Source of the DNA: Planctomycetia bacterium
Lineage (GTDB): Bacteria; Planctomycetota; Planctomycetia; Pirellulales; UBA1268
DNA: 32,136 nucleotides
Reading direction: 5' to 3'
Assembly: GCA_009924545.1 (NCBI GenBank)
Contig: RFRL01000018.1
Span: 1-32,136 of the forward strand
Under the pieces are notes generated by a model. The model ran no database searches and had not been told where the DNA came from. It worked only from the letters and a program-made list of their open reading frames with translations. Of this stretch, positions 16,750 to 25,385 are shown piece by piece; position 1 is the first letter of the stretch, and every line of letters begins with the position of its first letter. The position numbers were made by a program, and so were the translations under genes.

Positions 16750-18564
16750 ATGCCCCGCATCCATTCGCTCCCCGCCGCCGTCGTCAACCGCATCGCCGCC
16801 GGCGAGGTCGTGGAACGGCCGGCGAGCGTGGTCAAGGAGTTGCTCGAGAACGCCATCGACGCCGCGCCGACGCGCATCGACGTGGCCGTAGAGCGCGGGG
16901 GCACGGCCCTCATCCGCGTGGCCGACGACGGTGTGGGAATCGAGTCCGACGACCTGCCGCTGGCGATCTCACCCCATGCCACCAGCAAGCTGCGGGTGGC
17001 GGAGGACCTGGAGCGGATCGAGACGCTCGGCTTCCGCGGCGAGGCTCTGGCGTCGATCGGCGCCGTCGCCCGGCTCGTGCTCGCTTCCCGGTCGGCGGCG
17101 TCAGACCGCGGGGCGGCGATCGAGGTGGACAGTGGCCGGGTGGGGAGGGTGCGGCCCGAGGGGCGGGCCCGGGGCACGGTGGTCGAGGTCCACGAGTTGT
17201 TCGGCCAGGTGCCGGCCCGGCGGGCTTTCCTCCGTGCCCCCGCTACCGAATGGTCGCATTGCGCGGAAGCCTTCGTGCGTACGGCCCTCGCCCATCCCCA
17301 GGTCGCCTTCTCGCTCTCGCACAACGGTCGGCTGGTGCACGACCTGCCGCCGACCGGCGACTGGCGGGAGCGGATCGCGGGACTGTTCGGCCGCGACCTC
17401 GCCGCCCGGCTCATCGATCTCGAGGTACGCGACGGCGACATCGTGTTGCAGGGCCTCGTGGGCCGGCCGGAGGACGATCTGGCCACCGGCCGGCTCCAGC
17501 ACTTCTTCGTGGGTGGCCGCCCGTTCCGCGACCGCACCATCCTCCACGCCGTCCAGGAGGGCTACCGCGGCGTGCTCCTCAGCGGCCGCCAGCCGATGGC
17601 CTTCCTGCGCTTCGACATGCCCCCCACGGCAGTCGACGTCAACGTCCATCCGGCGAAGATGGAGGTCCGGTTCCGCGAACCCGACCGCCTCCATCGCCTC
17701 GTCTGTGCGACGCTGCGGCGCCGGTTCCTGGAGTCCGACCTGCGCACCGCCCTCGACGTGTCACGCGTCGGCGATGGGACCGCGGTCGCGGGCCAGCCAC
17801 GCTTGCCAGCCGGCGCTTTTCCCGGGGAGTCGCCCGCCGCGCCGGGCGCCGATGGCGATCCGGGGACCCGCCCGGCCCCCGATGCTGGGAATGCCCCGCC
17901 CGCGGCTTTCCAGGGCAACGCCCCCGGTCCGGTGCCCACGGCGCGCGACCCGGCCGCGGGGCATGCGGCCAAGGGGTGGGGGGAGACAGGGACGGCGGAG
18001 CGGGCCGTCCAGATGCACGGACGCTACATCGTGGTGGAGACGGCGGAGGGGATCGAGGTCATCGACCAGCACGCGCTCCACGAGCGGGTGCTCTACCAGC
18101 GGCTCCGCGACCAGGTCGCCTCCGGCGGGCTGGAGGTCCAGCCGCTCCTCATCCCCGAGATCGTCGAACTCGGAGCCGCCGACCTGGAGTTGGTCCGCGA
18201 CCACGGTGCGGCGCTGGCCCGGGCCGGCCTCCGCGTGGACCCGTTCGGCGGCGTTACCGTGATCGTCACCGGGAAACCGGCGCTGGTGGGCACGACGCCG
18301 GGGGGGGCGATCCTCGAGGAGACGCTCGGCCGGCTCAAGGCGTTGTCGGGGAACCCTCCGGCAGGCATGATCGTCGACGAAGTGCTCCACGGCCTGGCCT
18401 GCCGGGCAGCCGTGAAGGCGGGAGATCCCCTCCGGCAGGCCGAGGTCGATGCCCTCGTCGGCGAGCGCCACCGCTGCATCGACGCCCATCACTGCCCGCA
18501 CGGCCGGCCCACGTCGCTGACCCTGTCCCGCCAGGAACTCGACCGGCAGTTCCGGCGCACCTGA
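16750..18564 (+). CDS. mutL: DNA mismatch repair protein MutL
   Basis: MutL couples mismatch recognition by MutS to strand removal. The GHKL ATPase domain begins MPRIHSLPAAVVNRIAAGEV and contains KELLENAIDA (Glu30, Asn34), ADDGVGI, HATSKL and GFRGEALASIG. ATG 16750 is chosen because similarity starts there; upstream codons of the open frame are not conserved. A proline/alanine-rich linker (about residues 340-415) leads to the C-terminal dimerisation domain. The endonuclease-type motif is DQHALHERVLYQ (439-450), and ACRAAVKAG and CPHGRP (from 582) follow. The last acidic position of the usual DQHA(X)2E(X)4E motif is Gln here. The 604-residue length is normal. Confidence 0.96.
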   Translation: MPRIHSLPAAVVNRIAAGEVVERPASVVKELLENAIDAAPTRIDVAVERGGTALIRVADDGVGIESDDLPLAISPHATSKLRVAEDLERIETLGFRGEALASIGAVARLVLASRSAASDRGAAIEVDSGRVGRVRPEGRARGTVVEVHELFGQVPARRAFLRAPATEWSHCAEAFVRTALAHPQVAFSLSHNGRLVHDLPPTGDWRERIAGLFGRDLAARLIDLEVRDGDIVLQGLVGRPEDDLATGRLQHFFVGGRPFRDRTILHAVQEGYRGVLLSGRQPMAFLRFDMPPTAVDVNVHPAKMEVRFREPDRLHRLVCATLRRRFLESDLRTALDVSRVGDGTAVAGQPRLPAGAFPGESPAAPGADGDPGTRPAPDAGNAPPAAFQGNAPGPVPTARDPAAGHAAKGWGETGTAERAVQMHGRYIVVETAEGIEVIDQHALHERVLYQRLRDQVASGGLEVQPLLIPEIVELGAADLELVRDHGAALARAGLRVDPFGGVTVIVTGKPALVGTTPGGAILEETLGRLKALSGNPPAGMIVDEVLHGLACRAAVKAGDPLRQAEVDALVGERHRCIDAHHCPHGRPTSLTLSRQELDRQFRRT

Positions 18565-18594
18565 AGCCACCACACCACAGCCCCGGAGGAGACG

Positions 18595-20094
18595 ATGATC
18601 TGTGTCGGGATCGCCCGGGGCCGCCATCGCCACGTGATCGCCGAACACCGCCACTTGGCGGAGAACGGCGTGCGCCTGGTGGAACTGCGACTCGACTTCA
18701 TCCAGGGCAACGTCCAGGTCAAACGCCTGCTCGCCGACCGTCCCTGCCCTGTCGTGGTCACCTGCCGCCGACCCGCCGACGGCGGGCACTGGACACGCTC
18801 CGAGGAACAGCGGTTGCTCGTGCTGCGGACGGCGATCGTGGAGGGGGCCGACTACGTCGACCTCGAGGCCGACGTCGCTGGATCGGTGCGCCGCTACGGG
18901 CGCACGAAGCGGATCGTCAGCCACCATGATTTCCACGGCACACCCCCCGACCTCGATGGCCTCCAGCGCAGCCTCGCCGCGCTCGATGCCGACGTCGTGA
19001 AAATCGCCACGATGGCGACCTGTCCCGAGGACAACCTGCGGATGTTGGAGATGGTCCGGGCCGCGGAGGTCCCCACCGTGGGGATCTGCATGGGTGAAAT
19101 CGGCATGCCCACGCGCGTGCTGTGCGGGCGCTTCGGCGCTCCCTTCACGTACGCCACCTTCCACGAGGACCGGCTGCTCGCCCCCGGCCAGATCGGCTGG
19201 CGGCAGATGCGCGACGTCTACCGTTACGATGCCATCACTCCCGCCACGCGGATCTACGGGGTGATCGCCGATCCGGTGGCCCACAGCTATTCACCCCTGG
19301 TGCACAACGCCGCCCTCGCGGAGGCGGGGATCGACGCGGTCTACCTCCCCTTCCGGGTAACGGCCGAGGCGCTCGACGAGTTCCTTTTCGAGGCCCACCG
19401 CTGGCCGCTGGCCGGGCTGAGCGTGACGATCCCCCACAAGGAAGCGGTCCTCCGGCACGCGAGGCGCACCGACGACATGGTGCGGTCGATCGGGGCCGCC
19501 AACACCCTCGTGTTCAGCGGTGACGATGTCGAGGCCTTCAACACCGATGCCGAGGCCGCCGTGGAAAGCCTGGAGGCCACGCTCCGCGACCACGGCCACG
19601 AAGGGCTCGTCGACGTCAACACCGTCAACTCAGCGCTCGTGCTCGGGGCCGGCGGGGCCGCCCGGGCGGTGGCCTTCGGCCTGAAGAACAGCAAAATCGA
19701 CGTCACCGTCGCCGCCCGGACGGTGGAGCGGGCCAAGCGCATCGCCGCCGAGGTGGGCTGCAAGGCGGTCGATTGGGGGGCGCGGTACCGCATGCCGTTC
19801 GGCTGCGTCGTCAACGCCACGCCGCTCGGCATGCATCCCAACGTCAACGAATCCCCCTTCGAACGGGAGCACCTCCGGCCCTACATGGTGGTGTTCGACA
19901 CCGTGTACAATCCGGAAAATACTCTGCTCATCAAGGAAGCGCGGCAGGCGGGCTGCCGGATCGTGTCCGGGGTCGACATGTTCGTCCGTCAGGCGGCGAT
20001 CCAGTTCCGGATCTGGCACGGGCGACCGGCCCCGGAGCAGGTGATGCGGGAGGCGCTCAAGCGGGCCACCGCCTCGGCCAAACAACCTGCCTGA
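18595..20094 (+). CDS. aroDE: Bifunctional 3-dehydroquinate dehydratase / shikimate dehydrogenase
   Basis: The two halves catalyse consecutive shikimate-pathway steps: 3-dehydroquinate to 3-dehydroshikimate to shikimate. Residues 1-215 are a type I dehydroquinase with the catalytic histidine in SHHDF (110-112) and the Schiff-base lysine Lys136 in DVVKIA. Residues ~219-499 are the NADPH-dependent dehydrogenase. It begins RIYGVIADPVAHSYSP, with catalytic Lys282 in VTIPHKEA and FNTDAEA (Asp318). It has a dinucleotide-binding loop VLGAGGAARAVAF and the ATPLGMHPN segment. GGAGGAG (18585-18591) lies 3 nt before ATG 18595, closer than ideal. A fusion in this order is typical of Planctomycetota and some other groups and plants. 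aroK follows after 6 bp, so the two are probably cotranscribed. Confidence 0.97.
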   Translation: MICVGIARGRHRHVIAEHRHLAENGVRLVELRLDFIQGNVQVKRLLADRPCPVVVTCRRPADGGHWTRSEEQRLLVLRTAIVEGADYVDLEADVAGSVRRYGRTKRIVSHHDFHGTPPDLDGLQRSLAALDADVVKIATMATCPEDNLRMLEMVRAAEVPTVGICMGEIGMPTRVLCGRFGAPFTYATFHEDRLLAPGQIGWRQMRDVYRYDAITPATRIYGVIADPVAHSYSPLVHNAALAEAGIDAVYLPFRVTAEALDEFLFEAHRWPLAGLSVTIPHKEAVLRHARRTDDMVRSIGAANTLVFSGDDVEAFNTDAEAAVESLEATLRDHGHEGLVDVNTVNSALVLGAGGAARAVAFGLKNSKIDVTVAARTVERAKRIAAEVGCKAVDWGARYRMPFGCVVNATPLGMHPNVNESPFEREHLRPYMVVFDTVYNPENTLLIKEARQAGCRIVSGVDMFVRQAAIQFRIWHGRPAPEQVMREALKRATASAKQPA

Positions 20095-20100
20095 ATCGGC

Positions 20101-20649
20101 ATGCAGCCCATGGCCACGGTCACGCTCATCGGCTACCGCGGGACCGGCAAGTCGACCGTGGCGCGGCTGTTGGCGGCGCGGCTGGGAATCCCCTCGTGGG
20201 ACGCCGACGTGGAACTCGAGGCCCGGGTCGGCCGATCGGTGGCCGCGCTCATCGCCGAGCGCGGCGAAAGCGCCTTCCGTGACGAGGAGTCGGCGGTGCT
20301 CGCCAGCCTGCTGGAGCGCGGGCCCGGTGTGCTGGCCACGGGAGGTGGGGTGGTGCTCCGGTCCCCCAACCGCGATCTGCTCCGCCGCCGGGGCGGCCAC
20401 CTGGTGTGGCTCACGGCCGAACCGGCGGTCATCCGCCGCCGTCTGGCGGCCGATCGCGCCACCTTGGCGCGGCGGCCGGCGCTCGTCGGGCACGACGCGC
20501 TGGCGGAGGTGGAGACCGTACTCGCGGCACGGTTGCCACTCTACCGCGACTGCGGCGCCGTCGAGGTCGACGCCGGATCGATTCCGCCGGAGGCCGTCGT
20601 CGAACGGATCGTGGGACTCCTGGCCGGCGTGGCCGGGGAGGAGCGATGA
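20101..20649 (+). CDS. aroK: Shikimate kinase
   Basis: AroK phosphorylates shikimate at the 3-hydroxyl with ATP. The P-loop GYRGTGKST lies at residues 11-19, followed by the DADVELEARVGRSVAAL substrate region (the Asp pair), ERGESAFRDEE and GGGVVLR. A lid region rich in arginine (DRATLARRPAL) and an end PLYRDCGAVEVD complete the family pattern. Either ATG 20101 or ATG 20110 could start the protein; residues MATVTLIGYRG from the second start align with the family. It follows aroDE by 6 bp and its TGA overlaps the next start as ATGA, which implies coupled translation with the peptidase gene. Confidence 0.95.
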   Translation: MQPMATVTLIGYRGTGKSTVARLLAARLGIPSWDADVELEARVGRSVAALIAERGESAFRDEESAVLASLLERGPGVLATGGGVVLRSPNRDLLRRRGGHLVWLTAEPAVIRRRLAADRATLARRPALVGHDALAEVETVLAARLPLYRDCGAVEVDAGSIPPEAVVERIVGLLAGVAGEER

Positions 20650-21794
20650 CGGCGTGGCCCGCGGACGCGACTGTCGGGGCCGCGGCGGCCACCCTCGGCG
20701 GGGCGATCGGCGGTGCAGTCGTGGGCCGCGCGGTGCCTTGGTTGATGCGCGCCGAGATGGGGCCTGCGGAGGTGGGTGACACCGGGGTGGCCGACGCGCC
20801 GGTGATCCGACCGGTGCCCTGGTGGGGGCCGGTGGGGATCGGGGCGCTGGCCGCCCTCGGGCTGTGGTGGTGGGAGGTGGTCTGCCGGGGCCAACTCCCC
20901 TTCACCGAGGGAGCCACCAGTCCGGTAGCGCGCGGTGTGTACGTGCGGCTTGCTGGCCATGCGATCCTGCTCACGCTCGTGGCCGCGGCCTCCTGGATCG
21001 ACTTCCGCCTCCGCGTCATTCCCGACGCGATCACGCTCCCGGGGGTGCTCGCCGGGATGCTGGTGGCGTGGCTCGTGCCCGAACAGTTCCTGCCGGTGGC
21101 GGTCGAGGTGCCGCGCTCGTTCGCCGTGCCCCTCCTCCGCGCGGACGTGCTCGGGGCCAGCGGCGGTCTCGACGGCACCCCGCTGCCAGCGTGGCTCGGG
21201 GCACTGCCTGAGTGGTGGGGGCTGGTGACGATGGTGACCATCGTGGCGGCTTGGTGGTGGGTCTGTACCCCCGGGGGCTACGGCCCACGGATCGAACGGG
21301 CACGGTGGCTGCTCGGGGTGGCGTTGGTGGTGGCGATGGGCCTCGCCTGGCGCGCCGGGGGGCGGCACCATGCCGGCCTCGTAGCGGCGCTGGTGGGGAT
21401 CGCCGCGGGGGGCGGCCTGGTATGGGCGACCCGGGCCGGCGCGGGGTTGGCGCTGGGCCGCGAGGCGATGGGCCTCGGCGACGTGACCTTGATGGCGATG
21501 ATCGGCGCGTGGTTGGGATGGCAGGCCGCCGTGATCACGTTTTTTCTCGGCGTGTTCCTCGGCGTCGGTTTCGCTGCCCTGTGGCAGATCGTGAAGCGCG
21601 ACCCGGAAATGCCCTTCGGTCCGTTCCTCGGGCTCGGGGCCGCCGCGACGGTCGTCGCCTGGCGGCCGCTGTGGGGGGCCGTGGGGCCGTGGTTCGACCG
21701 GCCGGCGGAGCTGTTCGCGGTGCTGGTGCTGGTCGTGCTGCTCACCGCGGTCGCCCTGGGTGTCCTGCGGTGGTGGCGCGGATTGCGGGCCTGA
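20646..21794 (+). CDS. Prepilin peptidase, A24 (type IV) family
   Basis: These membrane aspartic peptidases cleave the leader of type IV pilins and pseudopilins. The two catalytic aspartates are visible as WIDFRLRVIPD and as GLGD in MGLGDVTLMAM. At least seven hydrophobic segments are present across 382 residues. The N-terminal zinc-binding CxxC methylase domain of classical PilD is not seen. A soluble stretch (about residues 150-200) separates the first aspartate region from the later helices, making the protein longer than minimal A24 enzymes. The start ATG 20646 overlaps the aroK stop, and GGGGAGGAG just upstream, inside aroK, can serve as its ribosome binding site. Its pilin substrates are not in this window. 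Confidence 0.85.
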   Translation: MTAWPADATVGAAAATLGGAIGGAVVGRAVPWLMRAEMGPAEVGDTGVADAPVIRPVPWWGPVGIGALAALGLWWWEVVCRGQLPFTEGATSPVARGVYVRLAGHAILLTLVAAASWIDFRLRVIPDAITLPGVLAGMLVAWLVPEQFLPVAVEVPRSFAVPLLRADVLGASGGLDGTPLPAWLGALPEWWGLVTMVTIVAAWWWVCTPGGYGPRIERARWLLGVALVVAMGLAWRAGGRHHAGLVAALVGIAAGGGLVWATRAGAGLALGREAMGLGDVTLMAMIGAWLGWQAAVITFFLGVFLGVGFAALWQIVKRDPEMPFGPFLGLGAAATVVAWRPLWGAVGPWFDRPAELFAVLVLVVLLTAVALGVLRWWRGLRA

Positions 21795-21801
21795 GCCGGC
21801 C

Positions 21802-21830
21802 TTGTCGTGGGCCGGGGGGCCTCCTACCAT
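21802..21830 (+). promoter_or_regulatory. Promoter of the OmpA-type lipoprotein gene
   Basis: TTGTCG (21802-21807) and TACCAT (21825-21830) are exactly 17 bp apart. They lie just after the prepilin peptidase stop and 26 nt before the GTG start at 21857, leaving room for the GGAG ribosome binding site. Confidence 0.6.
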
Positions 21831-21856
21831 CCCGGACCCTCGCGCTGGAGCCTCCC

Positions 21857-22714
21857 GTGTCGGCCCCTCATCCGTTCCGCCACTGCTCCCGGGGATGCGG
21901 TTGGCTGCTTCTGGCCCTGGCGGCCGTCGGCTGTTCCAACCGCCCCGCCTGGCTGGCCACCGCGCCGCAGCCGGTGCTGGCGCCGACGGGTGCCGCCGGC
22001 GCCCCGCTCCCGGTGACACCCGCCGCCATCCCCCTGCCCTCCTACAGCGATCCCGGACTGGCGGCGGCCCGCGCGGCCGAGGAACGGAGCCGGGCCGAGG
22101 CCCGCCTCCTCCAGGACGAGGTGGCGGCGCTGCGGGAGCAGCTCGCCAGCACGTCGACGCAACTGGCCCAGGCCCGGGCCGCGGCCCGCCCGGTTTCTCC
22201 AGAGCAGACGGTCGCCGGTGCGGCGGCAGCCCCGCCGCCACCGCCGGTCCTGGCGGAAGCGCTCGCCAGGTTGGCGGTGCCCCAGGCCACAGTCCGCCTC
22301 GATGGCGGCGTGATCCGCATCGACATCCCCGCCGACCGCCTCTTCGAGCCGGGCACGGCCGGCCTGCTCCCCGGCGGGGCCACGATCCTCACGGAGGCCG
22401 CGACCGAGATCGAGCGCGTCTGCCCCGGGCACTTCATCGGCATCGAGGGGCACACCGACAACCAGCCGCTGCCGGCCGGGGCGCGCGGATCGCCGCATCA
22501 ACTCGCCTCCGCCCGCGCGTCGGCCGTGTTCGACTTCCTCACCGAACGGACGGCCCTCACCGCGGGGCAGTTGTTCATGGTCGCCCACGGGCCCAACCAC
22601 CCGCTGGTGTCCAACGCCACCGCGGCCGGCCGGACGCGGAACCGACGCATCGAGTTGGTGATCTACCCCGAGCGGGCCCCGTCCCGCGACGCGGTCGCCG
22701 CGGCGACGCTGTGA
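21857..22714 (+). CDS. OmpA-family peptidoglycan-associated lipoprotein
   Basis: The N-terminus has basic residues, then WLLLALAAVGC, a lipoprotein signal with Cys at about residue 25. A proline/alanine-rich spacer and a short coiled-coil-prone stretch (ARAAEERSRAEARLLQDEVAALREQLA) follow. The C-terminal half is an OmpA domain with FIGIEGHTDNQPL, LASARASAVFDFL and TRNRRIELVIYP, which carry the Asp and Arg that bind peptidoglycan in this family. The predicted place is the outer membrane or cell wall interface. GTG 21857 is chosen because GGAG (21847-21850) is 6 nt upstream and a signal peptide starts there. The open frame extends much further upstream without meaning. The length is 285 residues. 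MotB-like or Pal-like roles cannot be separated from sequence. Confidence 0.85.
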   Translation: MSAPHPFRHCSRGCGWLLLALAAVGCSNRPAWLATAPQPVLAPTGAAGAPLPVTPAAIPLPSYSDPGLAAARAAEERSRAEARLLQDEVAALREQLASTSTQLAQARAAARPVSPEQTVAGAAAAPPPPPVLAEALARLAVPQATVRLDGGVIRIDIPADRLFEPGTAGLLPGGATILTEAATEIERVCPGHFIGIEGHTDNQPLPAGARGSPHQLASARASAVFDFLTERTALTAGQLFMVAHGPNHPLVSNATAAGRTRNRRIELVIYPERAPSRDAVAAATL

Positions 22715-22776
22715 ATCTCTGACGGGAACGCGGCTCGGAGCGCAGCCGGGAGCGCGGCATGTGGGACTCCTCCGGC

Positions 22777-22785
22777 TGCTACAAT
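22777..22785 (+). promoter_or_regulatory. Extended -10 promoter of hisH
   Basis: TGCTACAAT (22777-22785) is an extended -10 element (TGnTACAAT) that would not need a -35 box; none is visible. It ends 6 nt before the hisH ATG at 22792, so the mRNA is likely leaderless or nearly so. Confidence 0.6.
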
Positions 22786-22791
22786 GGGCCC

Positions 22792-23427
22792 ATGGTGGCA
22801 ATCGTCGACTACGGCAGCGGCAACCTCCGCAGTGTGCAGAAGGCGTTCGAGCGACTCGGTTGTCCGGCCGTCGTCACCGACGACCCGCAGCGCGTGGCCG
22901 AGGCCGATCGCCTCGTGCTCCCGGGTGTCGGCGCCTTCGGCGATGCGATGCGCGAATTAACCAACCGCGGGCTGGTGGCGCCGCTCGTCGCCCACATCCA
23001 GGCCGACCGGCCGTTCCTCGGGATCTGCATGGGGCTCCAGCTCCTCTTCGAGACCGGCCGGGAGGGGGGCTGCCATGCCGGGCTCGGGGTGCTGGCCGGC
23101 GAAGTCGCCCGGTTCGACCTCCCGCCCCCGCTCAAGGTGCCCCACATGGGATGGAACACCGTGTCGTGGCAGGGACGGGGGCGCGAATGGAGCGGAGCCA
23201 CCGCGCCGGCCCACTACTACTTCGTCCACTCCTACACGGCCCGTCCCCGCGATGCCGACGTCGTGGCCGGCGTGTGCGACTACGGGGGGCCGTTCTGCGC
23301 GGCCGTGGCCCGGGGCCGTCTCCTGGCGACGCAGTTCCACCCCGAGAAGAGTCAGGCGGCGGGGATGGCGCTGTTGGAGGGGTTCCTCCGCGCTACACGG
23401 CACGTGGAACGGGCCTGCACGGGGTGA
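22792..23427 (+). CDS. hisH: Imidazole glycerol phosphate synthase, glutamine amidotransferase subunit
   Basis: HisH hydrolyses glutamine and channels ammonia to HisF for imidazole ring closure in histidine synthesis. The class I glutaminase triad is visible as Cys79 in LGICMGLQLL, with His183 and Glu185 in TQFHPEKS. The oxyanion region LPGVGAFGDAM and the start VAIVDYGSGNLRSVQKA are characteristic. The length of 211 residues is normal. ATG 22792 lies directly behind an extended -10 box with no Shine-Dalgarno site. hisA follows after 6 bp; hisF, the partner cyclase, is not in the window. Confidence 0.97.
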   Translation: MVAIVDYGSGNLRSVQKAFERLGCPAVVTDDPQRVAEADRLVLPGVGAFGDAMRELTNRGLVAPLVAHIQADRPFLGICMGLQLLFETGREGGCHAGLGVLAGEVARFDLPPPLKVPHMGWNTVSWQGRGREWSGATAPAHYYFVHSYTARPRDADVVAGVCDYGGPFCAAVARGRLLATQFHPEKSQAAGMALLEGFLRATRHVERACTG

Positions 23428-23433
23428 GCGACG

Positions 23434-24153
23434 ATGGAACTCTGGCCGGCGATCGATCTGCGCGGAGGGCGCTGCGTGCGGCTGCGCCAGGGGGACTACG
23501 ACCGGGAGACGGTGTTCGACGCCGATCCGGTCGAGGTGGCCCGCCGGTTCGTCGGGGCTGGCGCCCGACGGCTCCACGTGGTCGATCTCGACGGGGCGAA
23601 GGCAGGGGGGCCGATCCAGGCCGACCTCGTGGCGCGGATCGTGGCGGCTGCCGGTGTGCCCTGCCAGATCGGGGGAGGCATCCGCAGTCTGGAAACGGCC
23701 GCGCGCTACGTGTCGCTCGGCGTCGAGCGGCTCGTGGTGGGCAGCGTGGCGGTGGAGCAGCCCGATCTCCTTGTCAGCCTCGCCCGGACGCTGCCCGGCC
23801 GGATCGTACTCGGGCTCGATGCCCGTGACGGGCGCGTGGCCGTGCGCGGCTGGCTCGAGACCAGTGCCCTCACGGTCACCGACCTCGTGCGCCGGCACGC
23901 CGATCTGCCGCTGGCGGCTGTCGTCGCCACCGACATCGCCACCGACGGCATGCTCACCGGCCCCAACCTGCCGGCGCTCCGTGAACTGATCGCCGCCTGC
24001 CCCTTCCCGGTGGTCGCCTCGGGGGGGATCTCCAATGCGGAGGATCTCCGGGCGGTGGCCCGTGCCGGGGCGGAGGGCTGCATCGTCGGCCGGGCGCTGT
24101 ACGACGGCTGCCTCGACCTGGCTGCCGCCCTCGAGGCCGCCGGCGAACGGTAA
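23434..24153 (+). CDS. hisA: ProFAR isomerase (1-(5-phosphoribosyl)-5-[(5-phosphoribosylamino)methylideneamino]imidazole-4-carboxamide isomerase)
   Basis: HisA performs the Amadori rearrangement just before the HisH/HisF step. It is a (beta/alpha)8 barrel of 239 residues with the catalytic aspartate Asp8 in PAIDLRGG and the second barrel-half aspartate in LGLDARDG (Asp129). The phosphate-binding loops are GGGIRS and ASGGISN, and TDIATDGML (167-173) is conserved. Cotranscription with hisH is likely (6-bp gap). A strong intrinsic terminator about 100 bp downstream closes the unit. Confidence 0.96.
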   Translation: MELWPAIDLRGGRCVRLRQGDYDRETVFDADPVEVARRFVGAGARRLHVVDLDGAKAGGPIQADLVARIVAAAGVPCQIGGGIRSLETAARYVSLGVERLVVGSVAVEQPDLLVSLARTLPGRIVLGLDARDGRVAVRGWLETSALTVTDLVRRHADLPLAAVVATDIATDGMLTGPNLPALRELIAACPFPVVASGGISNAEDLRAVARAGAEGCIVGRALYDGCLDLAAALEAAGER

Positions 24154-24256
24154 CCGCTGGGGAGGGCGGCGCCCACGGGCGACCGGATGATCGTCCGTGA
24201 GGACCGGCCCCGGGGGACCGCAGAGTCAGCCCCCGCTTCCCCGCCTATGCGGCAGG

Positions 24257-24279
24257 AAACGGGCTGCCGGCCCGTTTTT
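24257..24279 (+). terminator. Intrinsic terminator after hisHA
   Basis: AAACGGGC (24257-24264) and GCCCGTTT (24270-24277) form an 8-bp stem with a 5-nt loop TGCCG, running directly into TTTTT (24275-24279). This is the clearest rho-independent terminator in the window. Confidence 0.88.
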
Positions 24280-24349
24280 CATCGATCCTCAACTCCGGCC
24301 GTCCCGGCCGCCGACCGACAAGGAACGCGGGACGGGGTGGCCCGGCTGA

Positions 24350-24378
24350 TTGCCGGCCCCGCGGCCCGCCCCTACGAT
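24350..24378 (+). promoter_or_regulatory. Sigma-70-type promoter of the serine acetyltransferase gene
   Basis: TTGCCG (24350-24355) and TACGAT (24373-24378) are separated by exactly 17 bp. The -10 box ends 8 nt before the ATG at 24387 and no ribosome binding site lies between, suggesting a leaderless transcript. Confidence 0.65.
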
Positions 24379-24386
24379 CCACGATC

Positions 24387-25385
24387 ATGGCTGCCGACAT
24401 CCGCCTCAAGGAGCAGTTACCCGAGCTCACGCGCCGGATCGTCGAGACGTACCAGGACGTCCCCACGATCCAGTACCTCGGCCACTGCCCCCTGCCCAGC
24501 AACGAGACGATCCAGAGTATCTGCGAGGACCTCAAGGAGATCCTCTACCCCGGATACCGCCGTCGCGAGAACCTCCATCTCGGCAACGTCACTTACCACG
24601 TCGGCGATCTCGTCGACGGGCTGCACGACAAGCTCACCACCCAGATCGGCCGGGCGCTGCGGCACAGCCTTTCGGCCCAGCGGGCGGCGGTCGAGCGCGG
24701 CAGCGAGGTGCCCGCCGTGCCCGACGACGTGCAGCACTGCACGGACGAAGCCGACTTCGACGCCCTCGGGCAGGCGAAGGCGATCGAGTTTTTGGAGCAG
24801 ATCCCGGCGCTGCGGCGCGTGCTCGCCACCGACGTCCAGGCGGCCTACGACGGCGACCCTGCGGTGCGCACGCTCGACGAGGTGATCTTCTGCTATCCCG
24901 GGCTCGAGGCGGTGACGATCCACCGTCTCGCCCACCAACTCCACCAGCTCCAGGTGCCCCTCATCCCCCGGATGATGACGGAGTGGGCCCACTCCCGCAC
25001 CGGCATCGACATCCATCCCGGGGCGGTGATCGGCGACCATTTCTTCATCGACCACGGCACGGGTGTGGTGATCGGTGAAACGTGCGAGATCGGCAGCCGC
25101 GTGAAGCTCTACCAGGGCGTCACGCTCGGGGCCCTCTCCTTCCAGACCGACGCCGACGGCCATCTCGTCCGCGGCACGAAGCGCCATCCCACGATCCAGG
25201 ACCGGGTCGTGATCTACGCCAACGCCACCGTCCTCGGTGGGGCCACGGTCATCGGCCACGACTCGGTGATCGGCAGCAACGTCTGGCTGACGCGCTCCGT
25301 CGGCCCACGGACCACGGTGGTCCTCGAGCGGCCGAAGCTGCGGATGCGCGGCGAGGAACCGGCCGAGTCGGACTACCAGATCTGA
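24387..25385 (+). CDS. cysE: Serine O-acetyltransferase (EpsC/CysE type)
   Basis: The enzyme acetylates L-serine with acetyl-CoA, the first step to cysteine. The C-terminal half is a left-handed beta-helix of hexapeptide repeats ([23 protein letters not shown], then [26 protein letters not shown]). The catalytic pair appears as Asp208 in GIDIHPGA and His223 in FIDHGTG. The ~200-residue N-terminal helical region ([11 protein letters not shown] precedes the helix) makes it 332 residues, the longer EpsC-like form. A sulphur or polysaccharide context is absent in the neighbourhood, so CysE function is assigned by family alone. It stands alone between a terminator and the converging ATP synthase operon. 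The start has no Shine-Dalgarno sequence and sits 8 nt after a -10 box. Confidence 0.93.
   Translation: MAADIRLKEQLPELTRRIVETYQDVPTIQYLGHCPLPSNETIQSICEDLKEILYPGYRRRENLHLGNVTYHVGDLVDGLHDKLTTQIGRALRHSLSAQRAAVERGSEVPAVPDDVQHCTDEADFDALGQAKAIEFLEQIPALRRVLATDVQAAYDGDPAVRTLDEVIFCYPGLEAVTIHRLAHQLHQLQVPLIPRMMTEWAHSRTGIDIHPGAVIGDHFFIDHGTGVVIGETCEIGSRVKLYQGVTLGALSFQTDADGHLVRGTKRHPTIQDRVVIYANATVLGGATVIGHDSVIGSNVWLTRSVGPRTTVVLERPKLRMRGEEPAESDYQI

Noticed and set aside
24154-24386. A small gene in the hisA-acetyltransferase gap
   Set aside because: No frame has a ribosome binding site or coding pattern; the gap is accounted for by a terminator and a promoter.
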